Assembly: GCA_023422115.1 (NCBI GenBank)
Contig: JAEZSA010000029.1
Span: 1-9,105 of the forward strand
Origin: Bacillota bacterium
GTDB taxonomy: Bacteria; Bacillota_I; Bacilli_A; ML615J-28; CAG-698
Length of the DNA: 9,105 nt
Direction of reading: 5' to 3'
The notes beneath the pieces were generated by a model. That model saw only the letters and a program-made list of their open reading frames with translations. It was not told where the DNA came from and searched no databases. Made by a program: the position numbers and the translations under genes. Shown in pieces: positions 6,657-9,105 of this stretch (position 1 is the stretch's first letter; each line of letters starts with the position of its first letter).

Positions 6657-8207
6657 ATGAGTAAGAGAACGATTATTGGATTAGGAATTATAGGTTTATT
6701 TTTATTGATATGGATTGTTGGCTTATTTATGGGACAAAGAGTTCCAGAATCGAAACCGACCGATAATGACTATATCTATACAGTCATAACTGGAGGATAT
6801 AGTATCAAAGCTGGAGAAAACTTTGTTGGAAATCAAGAAATATTTATCCCTGATCAGTATAATAATAAAGATGTCATTGCAATTGATAATTATGGTTTTG
6901 CAGATAGTAATCTAAGAGTTGTTTATCTTCCCCCAACCATAAAAAGAATTGGTGATTACGCCTTTGCTAACAACTCAGAGTTGGTTTATATGGAAATACC
7001 TGATTCTGTTACAACAGTGGGAAAAAGAATATTTGATGGGAGTATTTATAATTCAACTTATTTACGCCTAGGAGCCAAAACAATCCCCAGCGGATGGAGT
7101 AGTGATTGGCGTAGTAATACTATTGATGGTGAAGAAGGATATGCTGCCTATTATTCTACAGGCAACTTCTTAACGTATGAAAAAGCGAAAAAGCAAGTCA
7201 TTAAGTATGATACACAATTGTATGATGGCGACTCAGATACAGTCATCGATTCAGTTACAGCTGGTGAAGCAATCAAAAAAGTAAAACAATATCAATTTTC
7301 TCGTGTGGAAATCATCCTAGAAAGTGGAGTAACAGGCTGGGTTGAATTTGCAGCTGTTTCGGTAGGTTCAAGGCAAGGTATTTACCTAGACGACGATTTA
7401 ACAACTTCAAGACTAAGAATGATGCCATATCCAATCAATGAAAATTCCCCTTGGCTAGATGACATTGGAAAAACGACAGATTTAAATCATAATCAGTATG
7501 TAAAAACAGTGGCGATACTATCAGGTGTTTATACTGATTTTGATCGTAGTACTAAGTATAACTATGCGTTAATTGAGTATGCTCCAGGTGATTATGCTTG
7601 GATGCTCCTGCAATCTTATCATATGGAGGTTCAAAAAGCAGCATTTTCTTTTGGACCTTTACGATATGCCTTGGCAAATATTATTGCTCGTAATGGTCAT
7701 ACAATGGGTATGTTTTTATTAATGATGGGCTTCTTTATATCTTTTAGCTTGAGTCTTTTCTTTTTACTACCAGAATTAGGAAATCGAATTCAAAAGCTTC
7801 AAGGGGATATTTTAATTTGGATTGCTTTAGCTTTGCAGTTAATTGTGTCAATTATAGTAGGAACCACGATAGGAGATGTTTACTTCCTTCGCCAAGCAAA
7901 TTTTGGTGTGGTTTTTATACTTGTTGTTTTACTGATGCTTTTCCTAGAAGCAGTCTTATTATCAATGAATTACTACATGTATAAGAGTAGTTGGTGTTAT
8001 CATTGTAATCTTTGGAAAGGTGTTGAAGTAAGAAGTAAGGTTGTTGAAACGTGGGAAGATAAAACTATTACAACGACCATTACAACAGATCAATTTGGTC
8101 ATCAAGAAGAAAGTGTCAAAGAAAAAATAGATTATCATGGACGAAAGACACATCATTGTCAATGCCAAAATTGTGGAACAGAATGGACTTATGATAGCGT
8201 TTATTAA
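6657..8207 (+). CDS. Membrane protein: BspA-like LRR, SH3-like region, four spans, split zinc ribbon
   Basis: 516 residues; function not recognised. A signal-anchor helix spans residues 6-26. Residues 73-128 hold about three units of a 22-23-residue BspA/LRR_5-type repeat (IKRIGDYAF... VTTVGKRIF), with matching Phe at 81, 103 and 126. Residues 183-340 look beta-rich, with GVTGWVEF at 224-231 and YAWMLLQSY later, both like bacterial SH3 domains; this assignment is weak. Further spans lie near 351-374, 385-405 and 417-440. The C-terminus carries CYHC (C447, C450) and CQNC (C503, C506), a four-cysteine zinc-ribbon pattern interrupted by about 50 charged and Thr-rich residues. With the N-terminus inside, the LRR/SH3 part faces outward and the ribbon inward, which would suit a cell-envelope sensor or scaffold. 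It has its own promoter and terminator and is divergent from the Ntn hydrolase gene. The start is chosen by AAGGAG at 6646. Confidence 0.82.
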   Translation: MSKRTIIGLGIIGLFLLIWIVGLFMGQRVPESKPTDNDYIYTVITGGYSIKAGENFVGNQEIFIPDQYNNKDVIAIDNYGFADSNLRVVYLPPTIKRIGDYAFANNSELVYMEIPDSVTTVGKRIFDGSIYNSTYLRLGAKTIPSGWSSDWRSNTIDGEEGYAAYYSTGNFLTYEKAKKQVIKYDTQLYDGDSDTVIDSVTAGEAIKKVKQYQFSRVEIILESGVTGWVEFAAVSVGSRQGIYLDDDLTTSRLRMMPYPINENSPWLDDIGKTTDLNHNQYVKTVAILSGVYTDFDRSTKYNYALIEYAPGDYAWMLLQSYHMEVQKAAFSFGPLRYALANIIARNGHTMGMFLLMMGFFISFSLSLFFLLPELGNRIQKLQGDILIWIALALQLIVSIIVGTTIGDVYFLRQANFGVVFILVVLLMLFLEAVLLSMNYYMYKSSWCYHCNLWKGVEVRSKVVETWEDKTITTTITTDQFGHQEESVKEKIDYHGRKTHHCQCQNCGTEWTYDSVY

Positions 8208-8216
8208 GATATAAAT

Positions 8217-8262
8217 AAAAGCCTTCTAGAAAGATTGAAATTCTTTTTAAAAGGCTTTTTTT
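8217..8262. terminator. Bidirectional terminator between the LRR and alpha/beta hydrolase genes
   Basis: The outer stem AAAAGCCTT (8217-8225) pairs with AAGGCTTTT (8251-8259). After one mismatch the stem continues through an AT-rich inner helix around an A-rich loop near 8235-8241. T7 at 8256-8262 terminates the + strand transcript; the complement of TAAATAAAA at 8212-8220 gives a T-rich tail for the - strand transcript. It sits between two convergent stop codons. Confidence 0.85.
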
Positions 8263-8263
8263 A

Positions 8264-9105
8264 TTATTGATATCGGTGAATAAAATGAATTAAAGCTTGC
8301 TCACATTTTTCTCTAGCAACAAGATAACTCATTCCATGATCAGCATGATCGATAACATATAATTCTTTGTTACTTTGATAAGCATTAAAGTTTTCAATGC
8401 TCATCCAGGAAGGAACAAGACGATCATCAGCACCATGAACAAACAATATTGGGATCTTCCCTAACTTTAATGCTTCTAGTGTCGATTCTTTTTTTATATC
8501 AATACCTATAAATACTTTTGCATAATATCCCACCAAGAGTAGTATGGGTGGTGGGAGAATAAAGACACTCCTGAGGATGGCATAAAGCATTTTATAAGGG
8601 GAAGTAAAACCACAATCAGAAATAATTCCCTTTACATTTGATGGTAAATCAAAAGATAATGTCATCAGCGTTGTACTTGCTCCCATCGATACACCTGATA
8701 GAAAAATAGGAGATGTTTTATCGATCTCTTGATTAACAAAATTAATCCAAGCAAGACAATCATATTTTTCTTTAATACCCCAAGTAATAAATTTACCTTG
8801 GCTTTTTCCATGAGCACGTTGATCAGGAATTAAGATATTATATCCTAAATTGTAATAAAATTGAAAAACAACAGAAAAATCACGTAAACTCGACCCGCGA
8901 TGACCATGCATTAAAATGATCGTACCAATTGCATTGATGTTTTTTAGGAACCTTCCTTTTAATGTTAGGTGGTCAAAGGACTTTATCGAGACATCTTGAT
9001 AATTTTGTGATAAAAACCATTGTATTCCTTCATCTATATGATGTTGATAAGGCTTCAATTGTTTAAAAACAAAGGTACTCTTTTCTAAGCGACGACAACG
9101 AATAA
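8264..9105 (-). CDS. Serine alpha/beta hydrolase (YqkD/YfhR-like), 5' end outside window
   Basis: Predicted carboxylesterase-like hydrolase of unknown substrate; 279 residues are visible. The nucleophile Ser is in GVSMGA (codon complement of 8687-8689). The acid Asp is in HGADDRLVP (8423-8425) and the His in DHADHGMSY (8336-8338). The oxyanion segment is HGHRGSS, followed by DQRAHGKSQG. A hydrophobic, proline-rich insertion (ILRSVFILPPPILLLVGYYAKVF) after the nucleophile elbow resembles the lid region of this group. The TTG at 9056-9058 is a possible start, but the frame stays open to the right edge, reading RRLEKSTFVFKQ before it. Relatives of this type are about 300 residues, often with an N-terminal membrane anchor, so the start is probably beyond 9105. 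It is convergent with the LRR gene and shares its terminator. Confidence 0.88.
   Translation of the reverse strand, partial: IRCRRLEKSTFVFKQLKPYQHHIDEGIQWFLSQNYQDVSIKSFDHLTLKGRFLKNINAIGTIILMHGHRGSSLRDFSVVFQFYYNLGYNILIPDQRAHGKSQGKFITWGIKEKYDCLAWINFVNQEIDKTSPIFLSGVSMGASTTLMTLSFDLPSNVKGIISDCGFTSPYKMLYAILRSVFILPPPILLLVGYYAKVFIGIDIKKESTLEALKLGKIPILFVHGADDRLVPSWMSIENFNAYQSNKELYVIDHADHGMSYLVAREKCEQALIHFIHRYQ

Noticed and set aside
7962..8168. - strand frame opposite the zinc-ribbon region
   Set aside because: It covers the cysteine-rich end of the LRR gene in another frame, and nothing supports its expression.
9056..9058. TTG as a firm start for the alpha/beta hydrolase
   Set aside because: The frame remains open to the window edge and no good Shine-Dalgarno sequence precedes the TTG, so the gene is treated as partial.
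1..9105. CRISPR array, tRNA, rRNA, insertion sequence or phage remnant
   Set aside because: I saw no regularly spaced direct repeats, cloverleaf-like sequence, transposase motif or terminal inverted repeats. Coding style looks even across the window.

Overview
The window is AT-rich and densely coded, with strong AAGGAGG-type ribosome binding sites and bidirectional hairpin terminators. Every gene whose end is visible stops at TAA or TAG, and tryptophan is encoded by TGG with no in-frame TGA. This fits a low-GC Gram-positive lineage (Bacillota, or a standard-code relative of the Mollicutes such as the Acholeplasma/Erysipelotrichia side) rather than a TGA=Trp mycoplasma. The genus cannot be named from this stretch.

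Bases 1-5762 hold the downstream part of a maltodextrin uptake and utilisation operon on the + strand: malF (cut off at the left edge), malG, a GH13 alpha-glucosidase and malQ (4-alpha-glucanotransferase, GH77). MalF and MalG form the membrane channel of an ABC importer. The glucosidase and MalQ would then break imported malto-oligosaccharides down to glucose and re-shuffle glucan chains. No binding protein (MalE), ATPase (MalK/MsmK), phosphorylase or regulator gene is visible; these must lie to the left or elsewhere. A 14-bp hairpin separates malG from the enzyme genes and may set transporter and enzyme mRNA levels apart. A bidirectional terminator closes the operon.

Bases 5785-8207 hold a divergent pair sharing a 152-base control region. 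To the left (- strand) is a proteasome-like Ntn hydrolase with serine, not threonine, directly after the initiator Met. To the right (+ strand) is a membrane protein with an outer BspA-like leucine-rich-repeat and SH3-like region, three further membrane spans and a predicted cytoplasmic zinc ribbon split by about 50 residues. The + strand promoter is an extended -10 type with A-tracts upstream. This pair is the least explained part of the window.

Bases 8264-9105 hold a serine alpha/beta hydrolase on the - strand, convergent with the membrane protein across a second bidirectional terminator. Its frame stays open to the right edge, so its start is outside the window. I saw no RNA gene, insertion sequence, CRISPR array or origin, and there is no gene-free stretch longer than 300 bases; the longest is 6505-6656.
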